A DNA stretch of 64,000 nt from assembly GCA_902619165.1 (NCBI GenBank), contig CACNDI010000006.1, positions 1 through 64,000 on the forward strand. The letters are read 5' to 3'. A program made the translations under genes and the position numbers. The notes under the pieces are model-generated. The model worked only from the letters and a program-made list of their open reading frames with translations, searched no databases and had not been told where the DNA came from. Position 1 is the stretch's first letter. The number at the start of each line of letters is the position of its first letter. Positions 44,769 through 53,130 of the stretch are shown one piece after another. The stretch is from an uncultured Alphaproteobacteria bacterium. GTDB lineage: Bacteria; Pseudomonadota; Alphaproteobacteria; Rhodobacterales; Rhodobacteraceae.

Positions 44769-45731
44769 ATGATGAGCACCTCATTAGTAAAAGAGCTAGA
44801 CATAGACAAAGTTCCCATTATTGACATTGGATCTCTTAGAGATAATTCGGATCCCACTTCGGTAGCAACAGAACTTTATAGTGCCAGTACAGGATTAGGT
44901 TTTATTTACATAAAAAACCACGGTATTCCACAAAAAAAAGTTGATGCGCTAAGAGATGATGGTCTCAAATTCTTTAGATCCAGCGAGGAAAAAAAAGAAT
45001 TAGTGACGGTTTCAAAAAGACATAGAGGTTGGCTCGGTTTTGGCGGTGCAAAAATGAAAGATGACGCAAAACCTGACTTAAAAGAAAGCTTTATTTGGGG
45101 CTATGAATACCAAGATGGGGAAATTGACGACCACCCTATTAGGGGTCCGAATAAATGGCCGAGTTTTATCCCAAGCTTCAAGGAAAATGCCCTTAATTAT
45201 TTTGATTTAGCAGACAACTTGGCTAAAACTCTCTTAGAAGGTTTTGCTTTGGGCCTAGATTTAAAAAGAGATTTTTTTATACGAAATGCTACTCAACCCT
45301 TAAGCCGCGCATCTCTCGTTTATTACCCTGATCAACCAAAAAAAATGGGTGATGATCAATTTGGCGTAAGCGCTCATACAGATTTTGGCGTTTTAACCGT
45401 TCTTTGCCAAGACTCTGTTGGAGGACTTCAAATACAAGATTCATCAGGTGATTGGTTTCATGCACCCCCTATAGAAGGCACATTAGTAGTAAATGTAGCA
45501 GACCTTCTTAGTAGATGGACAAATGGTTTATATAAATCCACACCCCACCGAGTTGTCAATCAATCAGGAAAGGAACGTCTGTCGATCGTTCTAGCTTTCG
45601 ACCCAAATCCAGAGACATATATTAATCCAGCTGATGTATTTGGTGAAAACGAAAAAAGCCTTAGCGACCCAATAACATGTGGCGACTATCTTATATGGAG
45701 ATTTGGCAAAGCATTTTCATACAGAAAATAG
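44769..45731 (+). CDS. 2-oxoglutarate/Fe(II) dioxygenase, isopenicillin-N-synthase family
   Basis: Non-haem iron oxygenase of 320 residues. The DIOX_N region (PIIDIGSLRD, FIYIKNHGIP) precedes the double-stranded beta-helix. Iron ligands are H203 and D205 (SAHTDFGVLTVL) and H260 (TPHRVVN); the 2OG-binding arginine is R270 in ERLSIVLAF. Family members hydroxylate, desaturate or ring-close small molecules. Here it probably oxidises the compound taken up by the adjacent ABC importer. The next gene starts 5 bases after the stop. Confidence 0.88.
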   Translation: MMSTSLVKELDIDKVPIIDIGSLRDNSDPTSVATELYSASTGLGFIYIKNHGIPQKKVDALRDDGLKFFRSSEEKKELVTVSKRHRGWLGFGGAKMKDDAKPDLKESFIWGYEYQDGEIDDHPIRGPNKWPSFIPSFKENALNYFDLADNLAKTLLEGFALGLDLKRDFFIRNATQPLSRASLVYYPDQPKKMGDDQFGVSAHTDFGVLTVLCQDSVGGLQIQDSSGDWFHAPPIEGTLVVNVADLLSRWTNGLYKSTPHRVVNQSGKERLSIVLAFDPNPETYINPADVFGENEKSLSDPITCGDYLIWRFGKAFSYRK

Positions 45732-45736
45732 ACCAT

Positions 45737-46789
45737 ATGAATGATAAAAAACTTTCAAAAGGAGCGCACAATCTTCTGATAGAATGCGCAAGACTTAAGC
45801 AATCAGACACTTTATTGATTATAAGGGAAAAAGAAAGTTTAGGCTGGTATAAGAATGACATTTCTGACTTTATTTTAAAGTACGCCCAAGAAAGGGGTAT
45901 TCACGCTTCTTTAGATGAAGTTGGTTCACCCGAGATAAATCAAGATCAAAATTTTTATGAAAAAATTAATAAATATAGCTGTGTCATTTTTTTTGCGCGA
46001 TTGGGTGATCAAAATCGTTTTGAGAAAAAAGGCTTTTCTACAAAGCGAGTTATGAGCTATGTAAGAGACTGCGAAAGCCTAGCGTCTATCTTTGGGACAC
46101 TGGACTATAACTTAAATGTCCTTGTAAAGAACGCAATTGATCGGTTGATAGAAAACTCCAATTTAATAAAAATTAATTGCCCACTAGGAACAAATTTGAT
46201 TGGAGAGATAACTCAAGATAACTCTAAGACTAAAGAAGTATCAGTACTAAGATTTCCAATACTCGTTCCTAAACCCATCGATGCAAAGCCGTTCTCGGGC
46301 AAGGTTGTTTTGAACAACTATCTGACATCTACAGGATCAAGATTTTATAAACCAAATTTTATAGAAATAAACAGTGAAGTAACTATTCATATAGAGAATG
46401 GTAGAATTGCTGATATTCAGGGAATATCTGACGATATAAGCAATATCCAGAACCATTACTCGTATGTTTCCCAAAAGTTTGACATAGATATGCATGCGGT
46501 ACACTCGTGGCACCCGGGGATACATCCAGGAGCAGAGGATAATAAATTTTATGAGAATGACCCTGATAAATGGTCTAATACAGTGTTCGGACACCCCAAA
46601 TATCTTCATTTCCATACCTGCGGGAATTATGCACCGGGTGAGATATGCTGGATGATACCTAATCATACTGTGCTAATCGATAACAAGCCATTGTGGAAAG
46701 ATGGAGAATTAATGCTCGATGACTTTAAGCATACAAAAGGTCTCTTGGAAAAACATGTAACTTTAAAAAACGTTTTTAGCGGTATTTAA
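45737..46789 (+). CDS. M29/NicX-like metal-dependent protein
   Basis: Protein of 350 residues from ATG 45737 (MNDKKLSKGAHNLL). It resembles the superfamily of aminopeptidase T (M29) and 2,5-dihydroxypyridine 5,6-dioxygenase NicX: an N-terminal Rossmann-like part, then a C-terminal metal-binding part with clustered histidines (HSWHPGIHPGAED, GHPKYLHFHTCG, IPNHTVLIDNKPLWKDGE). NicX is also about 350 residues. The metal-ligand pattern is not identical to either family as I remember it, so the reaction is open. It is last in the plus-strand arm, and its stop overlaps the convergent FAD gene in a shared TTAA. Confidence 0.6.
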   Translation: MNDKKLSKGAHNLLIECARLKQSDTLLIIREKESLGWYKNDISDFILKYAQERGIHASLDEVGSPEINQDQNFYEKINKYSCVIFFARLGDQNRFEKKGFSTKRVMSYVRDCESLASIFGTLDYNLNVLVKNAIDRLIENSNLIKINCPLGTNLIGEITQDNSKTKEVSVLRFPILVPKPIDAKPFSGKVVLNNYLTSTGSRFYKPNFIEINSEVTIHIENGRIADIQGISDDISNIQNHYSYVSQKFDIDMHAVHSWHPGIHPGAEDNKFYENDPDKWSNTVFGHPKYLHFHTCGNYAPGEICWMIPNHTVLIDNKPLWKDGELMLDDFKHTKGLLEKHVTLKNVFSGI

Positions 46790-48096
46790 CCTAAAACGGA
46801 CATGCTGCTTTCTTCATTAATCACGCGGTTGCGTGAATAAAAGCCTAGATCAATTTCTCTATCAATATAATTTAAATGAAGTTTGATGGGATCCTTGTCA
46901 TGATCATGCCCATTTTCGCACTCCATTATCAATTCAGCCATAATCTTTCCAGCCATTGGAGCGTTCTTATATTGATTTCCACTTGAGCCAACCGCCATAT
47001 AAAATCCTGGCAAAGAGGATTTATCGTAAATTGGGATCCAATCATCAGATACGTCATATAAAGCCACCACACCCTTTGAATTTGATGGTATTGGCAAATC
47101 TGGGTACCTCTGTGCCTGTCTTAAAACTTGGGTTCTCCATTGCTCAGAAAAGCTTTCGTCCCAAATATCAGGATCTACGAACAATCTTTCATCACATTCT
47201 GGGTCTTCACTACCGATAAGCACATTGTTTCCAATTTCAGGTCGGCTATAACACCCGATATCGCTATCAGAAATTACAAAACCTTCTTTCTCATAATTAA
47301 ATCCAGATGGTGAAGGCACATGACAAACCTCAACCTTTAAAGCTTTCGTTTTTATATTCATATCATTTTCTACGTCTGCCATCTGGTTGACCTTCATAGA
47401 GTGTGGCCCAGCTACATTCACAACAATTTTTGCGTTAATTTCCTCACCATTTTCTAAAACAACACCGCCAACTCTCCCCTTTTTCTGAATTATCTCTTTA
47501 ACGCTTGATTTAAAAAGAAATTTTGCTCCTTTCTTTGAAGCTGCCATTTGTAGATTTTGCGCAGAAAGCTGAGGATCATTTATATAACCCGCCGTGGGAA
47601 AGAAAACAGACCCTTTTAAATCATCTCCAGTTTTTGATCCAAAGCTTTTATCGCTTGTTGACTTTACAGGTCCATATTTATTCGTATCAACAATTCTTAA
47701 CTTTTCTTTGATTTTTTTTGGATGCCATAGCTCATGAGGTATATTCAGTTCCTCAGCTCTTTTGATTACTTTATCGAGATAGTTATTTTGCTCAGTTTGG
47801 TAAATCATACACCCACACTCGATAAACTTAGCCAAATTATCTTGTTCTGATGCCTCTAAATATGCCATCCAATCTTTCCAAAAGTGATAACTCTCATAAG
47901 CAAGAGCACAGCCATCAAACGTCGAGTAATGTACTCTAATAATTGCACAGGAAGCCGAAGTTGAACCATAACCTGATAAGTGATTTCTATCTATGTTTAG
48001 AGTCTTCAAACCTTGTTTAGATAATTCAAAGGCAACGGCGTTGCCAATAACACCAGCTCCAATAATGATAGCATCAAAATTTTGTTCGTTACTCAT
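46786..48096 (-). CDS. FAD-dependent oxidoreductase (DAO family)
   Basis: Flavoenzyme of 436 residues, D-amino-acid-oxidase/sarcosine-oxidase-beta fold. The Rossmann motif is DAIIIGAGVIGNAVAFELSK, with GYGSTSASCAIIRVHYS after it and the C-terminal FAD loop FYMAVGSSGNQYKNAPMAGK. Likely substrates are secondary or tertiary amines or amino acids such as sarcosine or dimethylglycine. It is the last gene after SDR and fadH on the minus strand; 39 bases separate it from fadH. Confidence 0.82.
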   Translation of the reverse strand: MSNEQNFDAIIIGAGVIGNAVAFELSKQGLKTLNIDRNHLSGYGSTSASCAIIRVHYSTFDGCALAYESYHFWKDWMAYLEASEQDNLAKFIECGCMIYQTEQNNYLDKVIKRAEELNIPHELWHPKKIKEKLRIVDTNKYGPVKSTSDKSFGSKTGDDLKGSVFFPTAGYINDPQLSAQNLQMAASKKGAKFLFKSSVKEIIQKKGRVGGVVLENGEEINAKIVVNVAGPHSMKVNQMADVENDMNIKTKALKVEVCHVPSPSGFNYEKEGFVISDSDIGCYSRPEIGNNVLIGSEDPECDERLFVDPDIWDESFSEQWRTQVLRQAQRYPDLPIPSNSKGVVALYDVSDDWIPIYDKSSLPGFYMAVGSSGNQYKNAPMAGKIMAELIMECENGHDHDKDPIKLHLNYIDREIDLGFYSRNRVINEESSMSVLG

Positions 48097-48135
48097 CTGC
48101 TTCCTTTCATAATTATAAAAATTATAGTTTAAAAA

Positions 48136-50169
48136 CTAAATAACTGCTGCTAATTCCGAAGCTTGCTTAATTGCGACCTTTGCATCTAATTCTCTAGCCT
48201 CATAAGCACCCCCGACCAGGTGCATGCGAAATTCAGCATTATTAGCCGAGTTAAAAAATGAACGGTCTGGCTCCTGTCCAGCACAAACAATAATGTTATC
48301 GCATTCAATAAACTGATCTTGATCATTAACAGAGATGTAAATACCATTTTTTGCAATCTTTTTATAGATAACTCCCTTCAGCATCTTTATTTCTTTTTTC
48401 CTCAAACTTAACCTGTGGGTCCATCCTGTAGTTTTACCTAACGCTATACCTAATGGCGTTACTTTTCTTTGCAATAAATAGATTTCACGCTCAGATTTAC
48501 TTACTGTAGCCGTAACACCCGTTACACCACCTCTCGGATGATTGGTAAAATCTATACCCCATTGCTCAGCAAAGTCATCTATATTGGTAGAGGGGCTCTT
48601 TTTACCATGAGACAAGAGTTCAGCCATATCAAACCCTATACCCCCAGCTCCAATTAGAACCACCTTTTTTCCAATTTTATCTATGTTTCTTATTGCATCT
48701 ATATATGAAATAACTATCTTTTCATCGGAACCAGGAATATCAAGAGCCCTTGGATATACACCGGTAGATACAACGACATCATCATATTTTCTTTCAATTA
48801 AATCAATTGGTTGAACCTTTTTATTTAAGTGTAATTTTACACCATTTTTCTTAAGCATGGTAGAAAAATAGCGGATTGTTTCATGAAACTCCTCTTTGCC
48901 GGGTATTTGTTTGGCCAGATTAAACTGACCCCCAATCTGATCACTTGCCTCAAATAATTCAACATGATGTCCTCTCAAAGCTGCAATTTCAGAGAAAGCA
49001 AGCCCTGCTGGGCCAGCACCAATAACAGCAATGGTTTTTTTATTTGAAGTCGGTAAATAGTTCAGGTTGGTTTCATTACATGCTCTCGGATTCACTAGGC
49101 AAGATATTTCTTTTTTATCAAAGGCATGGTCTAGGCAAGCTTGGTTACAAGCTATACATGTATTTATTTCTTCTTCCCTACCTTCTTTAATTTTTTCAAA
49201 AATTTTACCATCTGCAAGAAATGGTCTTGCCATCGAAACTAGGTCCGCATCACCATTCGCCAAAACATTCTCAGCGACATCCGGCATATTTATTCTGTTT
49301 GATGTAATTACCGGAACATTAATAAAACTTTTCAGGCGCTTCGTTACTGATGTAAAAGCTGCTCTAGGAACCATTGTTGCAATAGTTGGAACAGGGCTTT
49401 CATGCCATGAAAAATGCGTAGACACTATCGAAACACCCGAATTTTCTAAGGCCTGCCCTAAGGTACAGATCTCTTCCCATGACATTCCTCCCTCAAGCAT
49501 ATCCATTGCCGGTATTCTGAATATAATCAGAAAATCCTCACCAACAGATTTACGAATTCCTTCCACAATTTCTGTTGCAATTCTTATTTTATTAGAGAAA
49601 CTTCCTCCGTATTCGTCGGTTCTCAGATTTGTTTTATTGACGAAAAAAGTAGAAATAAAATATCCAGCTGAACCTATGATTTCCACTCCATCATAATTAG
49701 CTTTTTTACATAGTTCTGCACACTTGATAAAATCACTAACTTGCTTTCTGAGTACCTCTAGCGACATTTCATTAGGAACAAGACGACCAATTCTAGATCG
49801 AACGGGGCTAGCAGCAACTAATTCTTTACTAATTGCCAATGGACCTGAATGTAAAATCTGCATACAAATTTTTGTGTCTACATTCGCATTGTGCACCGCA
49901 TCCGTTACAAGCTTATGTCTTGCGACTTGACTTTCTTGATTAAAAATAGCTCCGTCAAGAGCACCTTCTTCATTGGGGGAAATGCCTCCCGTAATTATAA
50001 GACCAACGCCTGTGGATGCCCTCTCAGCAAAATATTCTCCCATTCTAGAGAAGTCGTCTTGTCCTCCCTCTTCTAAGCCTGTGTGCATAGATCCCATTAT
50101 AATCCTATTTTTTATAATATGGTCGCCGACTACCAGTGGTTCAAAAATATGCTTATATTTATTTTTCAT
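48136..50169 (-). CDS. fadH: 2,4-dienoyl-CoA reductase FadH
   Basis: NADPH-dependent iron-sulfur flavoenzyme, 677 residues against 672 in E. coli, for degrading unsaturated fatty acids. An N-terminal OYE-type TIM barrel binds FMN and the dienoyl-CoA (about 1-330). Then comes the 4Fe-4S site CIACNQACLDHAF...SCLVNPRAC, and FAD (AVIGAGPAGLAFSEIAA) and NADPH (VVLIGAGGIGFDMAELL) domains. GGQFNLAKQIPGKEEF and LGKTTGWTHR match E. coli FadH closely, which argues against trimethylamine dehydrogenase. It is 47 bases after the SDR gene. Confidence 0.9.
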   Translation of the reverse strand: MKNKYKHIFEPLVVGDHIIKNRIIMGSMHTGLEEGGQDDFSRMGEYFAERASTGVGLIITGGISPNEEGALDGAIFNQESQVARHKLVTDAVHNANVDTKICMQILHSGPLAISKELVAASPVRSRIGRLVPNEMSLEVLRKQVSDFIKCAELCKKANYDGVEIIGSAGYFISTFFVNKTNLRTDEYGGSFSNKIRIATEIVEGIRKSVGEDFLIIFRIPAMDMLEGGMSWEEICTLGQALENSGVSIVSTHFSWHESPVPTIATMVPRAAFTSVTKRLKSFINVPVITSNRINMPDVAENVLANGDADLVSMARPFLADGKIFEKIKEGREEEINTCIACNQACLDHAFDKKEISCLVNPRACNETNLNYLPTSNKKTIAVIGAGPAGLAFSEIAALRGHHVELFEASDQIGGQFNLAKQIPGKEEFHETIRYFSTMLKKNGVKLHLNKKVQPIDLIERKYDDVVVSTGVYPRALDIPGSDEKIVISYIDAIRNIDKIGKKVVLIGAGGIGFDMAELLSHGKKSPSTNIDDFAEQWGIDFTNHPRGGVTGVTATVSKSEREIYLLQRKVTPLGIALGKTTGWTHRLSLRKKEIKMLKGVIYKKIAKNGIYISVNDQDQFIECDNIIVCAGQEPDRSFFNSANNAEFRMHLVGGAYEARELDAKVAIKQASELAAVI

Positions 50170-50216
50170 TTTATTCCCTACTTTCTTAAAAATTCTTTAC
50201 TCAAGAAGATAACTAA

Positions 50217-50942
50217 TCAACTGGCAGACCATCCCCCATCGATAATATGCTCTTGCCCCGTAACAAATTTACTTTCGTCAGATGCCAAATAAACTGCTAA
50301 ATCAGCAATTTCATCTGCCAATCCAAGTCTTCCCATTGGCTGCCTATTAACAAAGTCATTCATTGCCTTATCATAATCACCAGTCGCCTCCAATCTTCCC
50401 TGCAATGATGGGGTATCAACAGTACCTGGACATATGCAATTACATCTAATTCCTTCTTTAACAAAATCTACCGCTACAGACTTGGTTAAACCGATTACTG
50501 CAGCCTTTGACAAACCATATATACAACGATTTGGTGCACCAATTACAGATGAAACCACGGAACCAATATTAACTATACTGCCACCACCTTTATTCTGCAT
50601 TAAAGGGATAGCAGCTTTTATAGTGCGATACATGGACTTGATATTTAAATCAATTGCGTTATCAAACTCCTCTTCTTTAGATATAAGTATTGTACCTGAG
50701 TGAACTATACCTGCACAATTTATCAATATATCTGGCTCAAAATCTTCTATCGCTTTAATTATAGCTTCAGCATCTCTCACATCTACACAAAGAGACTTGG
50801 AGACTTTTAATTGCGTTAATAAAGCGTTGTTTATGTCAACGGCCAGCACCTCGGAACCGAAATGGAAGAATTTCTCTGCAATAGCTTTACCAATTCCCTG
50901 ACCGGCGGCAGTTACGAAAGCTTTTTTGTTTTTGAGTCGCAT
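50217..50942 (-). CDS. short-chain dehydrogenase, DHRS6/BDH2-like
   Basis: NAD-dependent SDR of 241 residues. Cofactor motif TAAGQGIGKAIA, NCAG at 75-78, catalytic S128-Y142-K146 (YGLSKAA), and the ending VTGQEHIIDGGWSAS with RLGLADEIADLAVYLASDES. The N-terminus and length fit the DHRS6 group (3-hydroxybutyrate or cis-4-hydroxyproline/ fuconate-type dehydrogenases). It is first in a unit with fadH and the FAD oxidoreductase; a hydroxyacyl or hydroxy acid substrate is likely. Confidence 0.85.
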   Translation of the reverse strand: MRLKNKKAFVTAAGQGIGKAIAEKFFHFGSEVLAVDINNALLTQLKVSKSLCVDVRDAEAIIKAIEDFEPDILINCAGIVHSGTILISKEEEFDNAIDLNIKSMYRTIKAAIPLMQNKGGGSIVNIGSVVSSVIGAPNRCIYGLSKAAVIGLTKSVAVDFVKEGIRCNCICPGTVDTPSLQGRLEATGDYDKAMNDFVNRQPMGRLGLADEIADLAVYLASDESKFVTGQEHIIDGGWSAS

Positions 50943-51009
50943 TATTCTGGAAGATTGTTAATTTATCTTGAATAATTAAAATAAAAATATTTTTGATCGA
51001 GGTCAATAA

Positions 51010-51165
51010 TTGGAACTTTTTTTTCTTGGCATAATTGGCTTCTTACTTCTTTTTGGCTTCAGACCCATATTAAAAATACTGAAACTTTTCATGCTAGGGT
51101 CTAGCTTAATTTGGTTAGTTATAATAGGTAGTATTGCTTTTGGTATAATGATATATTTGGTCTAG
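51010..51165 (+). CDS. small two-helix membrane protein (51 aa)
   Basis: A short gene starting TTG 51010, with GAGG (50999-51002) 7 bases upstream and ending TAG 51163-51165. The product, MELFFLGIIGFLLLFGFRP then a basic turn and WLVIIGSIAFGIMIYLV, is two hydrophobic helices joined by a positively charged loop (RPILKILK). It precedes the next flavoenzyme gene by 14 bases in the same direction, so they may be co-transcribed. No family recognised. Support is the ribosome site, the position and the clean helix-loop-helix pattern. Confidence 0.5.
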   Translation: MELFFLGIIGFLLLFGFRPILKILKLFMLGSSLIWLVIIGSIAFGIMIYLV

Positions 51166-51179
51166 TTAATGAGCTTCAG

Positions 51180-52256
51180 ATGGTAGATATATTAGTAGTT
51201 GGTGGTGGAATTGCTGGTCTCTCAGTAGCAGGTAGACTAAGTAAATCAGCGAAGGTAACTTTGCTAGAGGCCGAAAAAAATCTTGGGTACCACTCATCAA
51301 GTAGATCCGCTGCTGCATTTATCGAAGACTACGGAAACGACATTATTCGGGAATTCAATAGTGCAAGCAAAAGCTTTCTTTCTAAGGACGGCGTAGATGT
51401 TCTGTCCCCTAGGGGTAGTCTAATTTTAGGGAAAAAAGACGAAAAATATGCTTTTAAAGAGCAGTGTTCAGGTTTTGCTCACAATGAAATATCTGTCAGC
51501 GATGCGCGTAGCTTAATTGAAATAATCAATAATAAATCGGTAAAATATGCTGGATATAAAGAGGACATTTTTGATATTGATACAGATAAACTATTACAAC
51601 ATTTTACAAAAGATATAAAAGCCAATGGGTCAGAAATTTATACCGATTCCAAAGTAATTGCTGCTGAGTTTAAAGAAGGTAAGTGGTACATTACAACGGA
51701 TAGAAAACTATTTATTTGTGATGTCATTGTAAATGCAGCAGGCGCTTGGGTAGATCAATTAGCATTGAAATGTGGCATCAAACCTTTGGGCTTTTTACCC
51801 CTTAAAAGATCTATGGCTAGAGTGCCTGCTCCTGATGCTAGCGGCAATCATAAAAGTTGGCCGATGGCTTTTGGACTAAATGAAGCTTTTTACGCAAAAC
51901 CTGATGCTGGAGAAATGATTGTCTCCCCATCGGAAGAAACCAAGTCTTTTCCTCATGACGCGTATGCAAATGATGAGGACTTAGCAAAAGGCATTTTTAA
52001 TTTTGAAGAAGTCGTAAGCTATTCTGTTAAAAGAATTACATCAAGTTGGGCGGGCCTTCGAACTTTTGCACCTGATCGCACTCTTGTAATTGGCTTTGAT
52101 AGTGTTGTCCCCAGTTTCTTTTGGCTTGCAGGTCAAGGAGGGTATGGCTTTCAAACGTCAGCCGCGGCGAGCAAAATGGCTAGTGAGATTATTCTTGGAG
52201 AAAAATCAAGTTTCGGACAGTTGCAAAAGAGAGTCTCTCCAAATAGATTTATGTAG
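51180..52256 (+). CDS. FAD-dependent oxidoreductase (DAO family), glycine-oxidase-like
   Basis: Flavoenzyme of 358 residues with the Rossmann motif DILVVGGGIAGLSVAGRLS, the conserved GYHSSSRSAAAFIEDYG loop, and the C-terminal WLAGQGGYGFQTSAAASKMA. This shape fits single-subunit D-amino-acid dehydrogenases and glycine oxidase-like enzymes. With RidA and the DpkA-like reductase about 10 kb away it could belong to imino-acid metabolism. It follows the small membrane gene and converges with the glutaminyl cyclase gene. Confidence 0.85.
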   Translation: MVDILVVGGGIAGLSVAGRLSKSAKVTLLEAEKNLGYHSSSRSAAAFIEDYGNDIIREFNSASKSFLSKDGVDVLSPRGSLILGKKDEKYAFKEQCSGFAHNEISVSDARSLIEIINNKSVKYAGYKEDIFDIDTDKLLQHFTKDIKANGSEIYTDSKVIAAEFKEGKWYITTDRKLFICDVIVNAAGAWVDQLALKCGIKPLGFLPLKRSMARVPAPDASGNHKSWPMAFGLNEAFYAKPDAGEMIVSPSEETKSFPHDAYANDEDLAKGIFNFEEVVSYSVKRITSSWAGLRTFAPDRTLVIGFDSVVPSFFWLAGQGGYGFQTSAAASKMASEIILGEKSSFGQLQKRVSPNRFM

Positions 52257-52269
52257 CATTTGAGCGTTA

Positions 52270-53082
52270 TTACCGTCCAGGTATTGATACTTCATATATA
52301 GAATTCCAAAACTTTCCTGTTACAAAAATTCTGTCTTCAACCTTATCATAAGCTATCCCATTCAATACATCTTCAGATCCAGTTCTTTCACTTATTGATG
52401 AGAAGTCAATCCACCTAATTAATTCACCGGTAGCGCTATCAATACATGCCACCAAGTCAGATTTCCATATATTCGCCCAAATCTCCTTTCCAACAAACTC
52501 TAATTCATTAAGATTGTTCACAGGCAATCCATTATAAGTTATGGCTATTGACCTCAAGGTTCGAAGGGTGCTCGGGTCTCGAAACTTTAAAATGTTACTT
52601 CCGTCACTCATTACTAAATATTTATTGTTACTAGTTAGTCCCCACCCTTCACCGCTATAGGATAAAATTTTTTCTTTCTCGAAATTAGTTTTATCATATA
52701 CGAACATAACTCCCGATTTCCAAGTCAGTTGATAAAGCCTACCATTGAATAAAGTAAGTCCTTCAGCAAAAAACTTATCCTCCAATGGCACTTTTCTTAT
52801 CAATTTTTCAGAGTACTCATTATATTTTCTTAGACTTGAATTACCATATAGACCGGTACTTTCATAAAATATTCCCTTGTCTACTATAAAACCCTGAGTA
52901 AAAGCCTTACTATCATGAGGAATTTTTCTTATAATCTCAGGGATAACTGTTTCCTGAGCATAAGAATGAACAACGTGCAGAAAAAAAACAAAAGAAGACA
53001 GTAAATGAATTCGACTTTTTTTTATCGATAAAAGTCTTGTAAAGAAGAAAAGAGCAGACAAAAACTTGCATGTTGAGGTCAT
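52270..53082 (-). CDS. glutaminyl-peptide cyclotransferase (bacterial/plant type)
   Basis: Exported enzyme of 270 residues that forms N-terminal pyroglutamate, five-bladed beta-propeller family. An N-terminal export signal (basic KKSRIHLL then a hydrophobic stretch ending HSYAQ) is followed by the family opening RKIPHDSKAFTQGFIVDKG. FYESTGLYGNSSLRKY, FFAEGLTLFNGRLYQLTWK and LNELEFVGKEIWANIWKSD are typical, as is DVLNGIAYD near the end. Solitary gene, divergent from the aminotransferase gene by 48 bases. Confidence 0.9.
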   Translation of the reverse strand: MTSTCKFLSALFFFTRLLSIKKSRIHLLSSFVFFLHVVHSYAQETVIPEIIRKIPHDSKAFTQGFIVDKGIFYESTGLYGNSSLRKYNEYSEKLIRKVPLEDKFFAEGLTLFNGRLYQLTWKSGVMFVYDKTNFEKEKILSYSGEGWGLTSNNKYLVMSDGSNILKFRDPSTLRTLRSIAITYNGLPVNNLNELEFVGKEIWANIWKSDLVACIDSATGELIRWIDFSSISERTGSEDVLNGIAYDKVEDRIFVTGKFWNSIYEVSIPGR

Positions 53083-53130
53083 GTCTTTTAAAAAATAGTG
53101 TATTTTTTCGTTAAAAGGAATTTAAATATC

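Noticed and set aside
49067..49696. Plus-strand ORF of 209 codons inside fadH
   Set aside because: It lies wholly antisense to a well-supported FadH gene, has no ribosome site or recognisable product, and its composition is that of a complement frame.
48136..50169. Trimethylamine or dimethylamine dehydrogenase
   Set aside because: The fold is shared, but the CIACNQACLDH cysteine segment, GGQFNLAKQIPGKEEF and length follow E. coli FadH closely.
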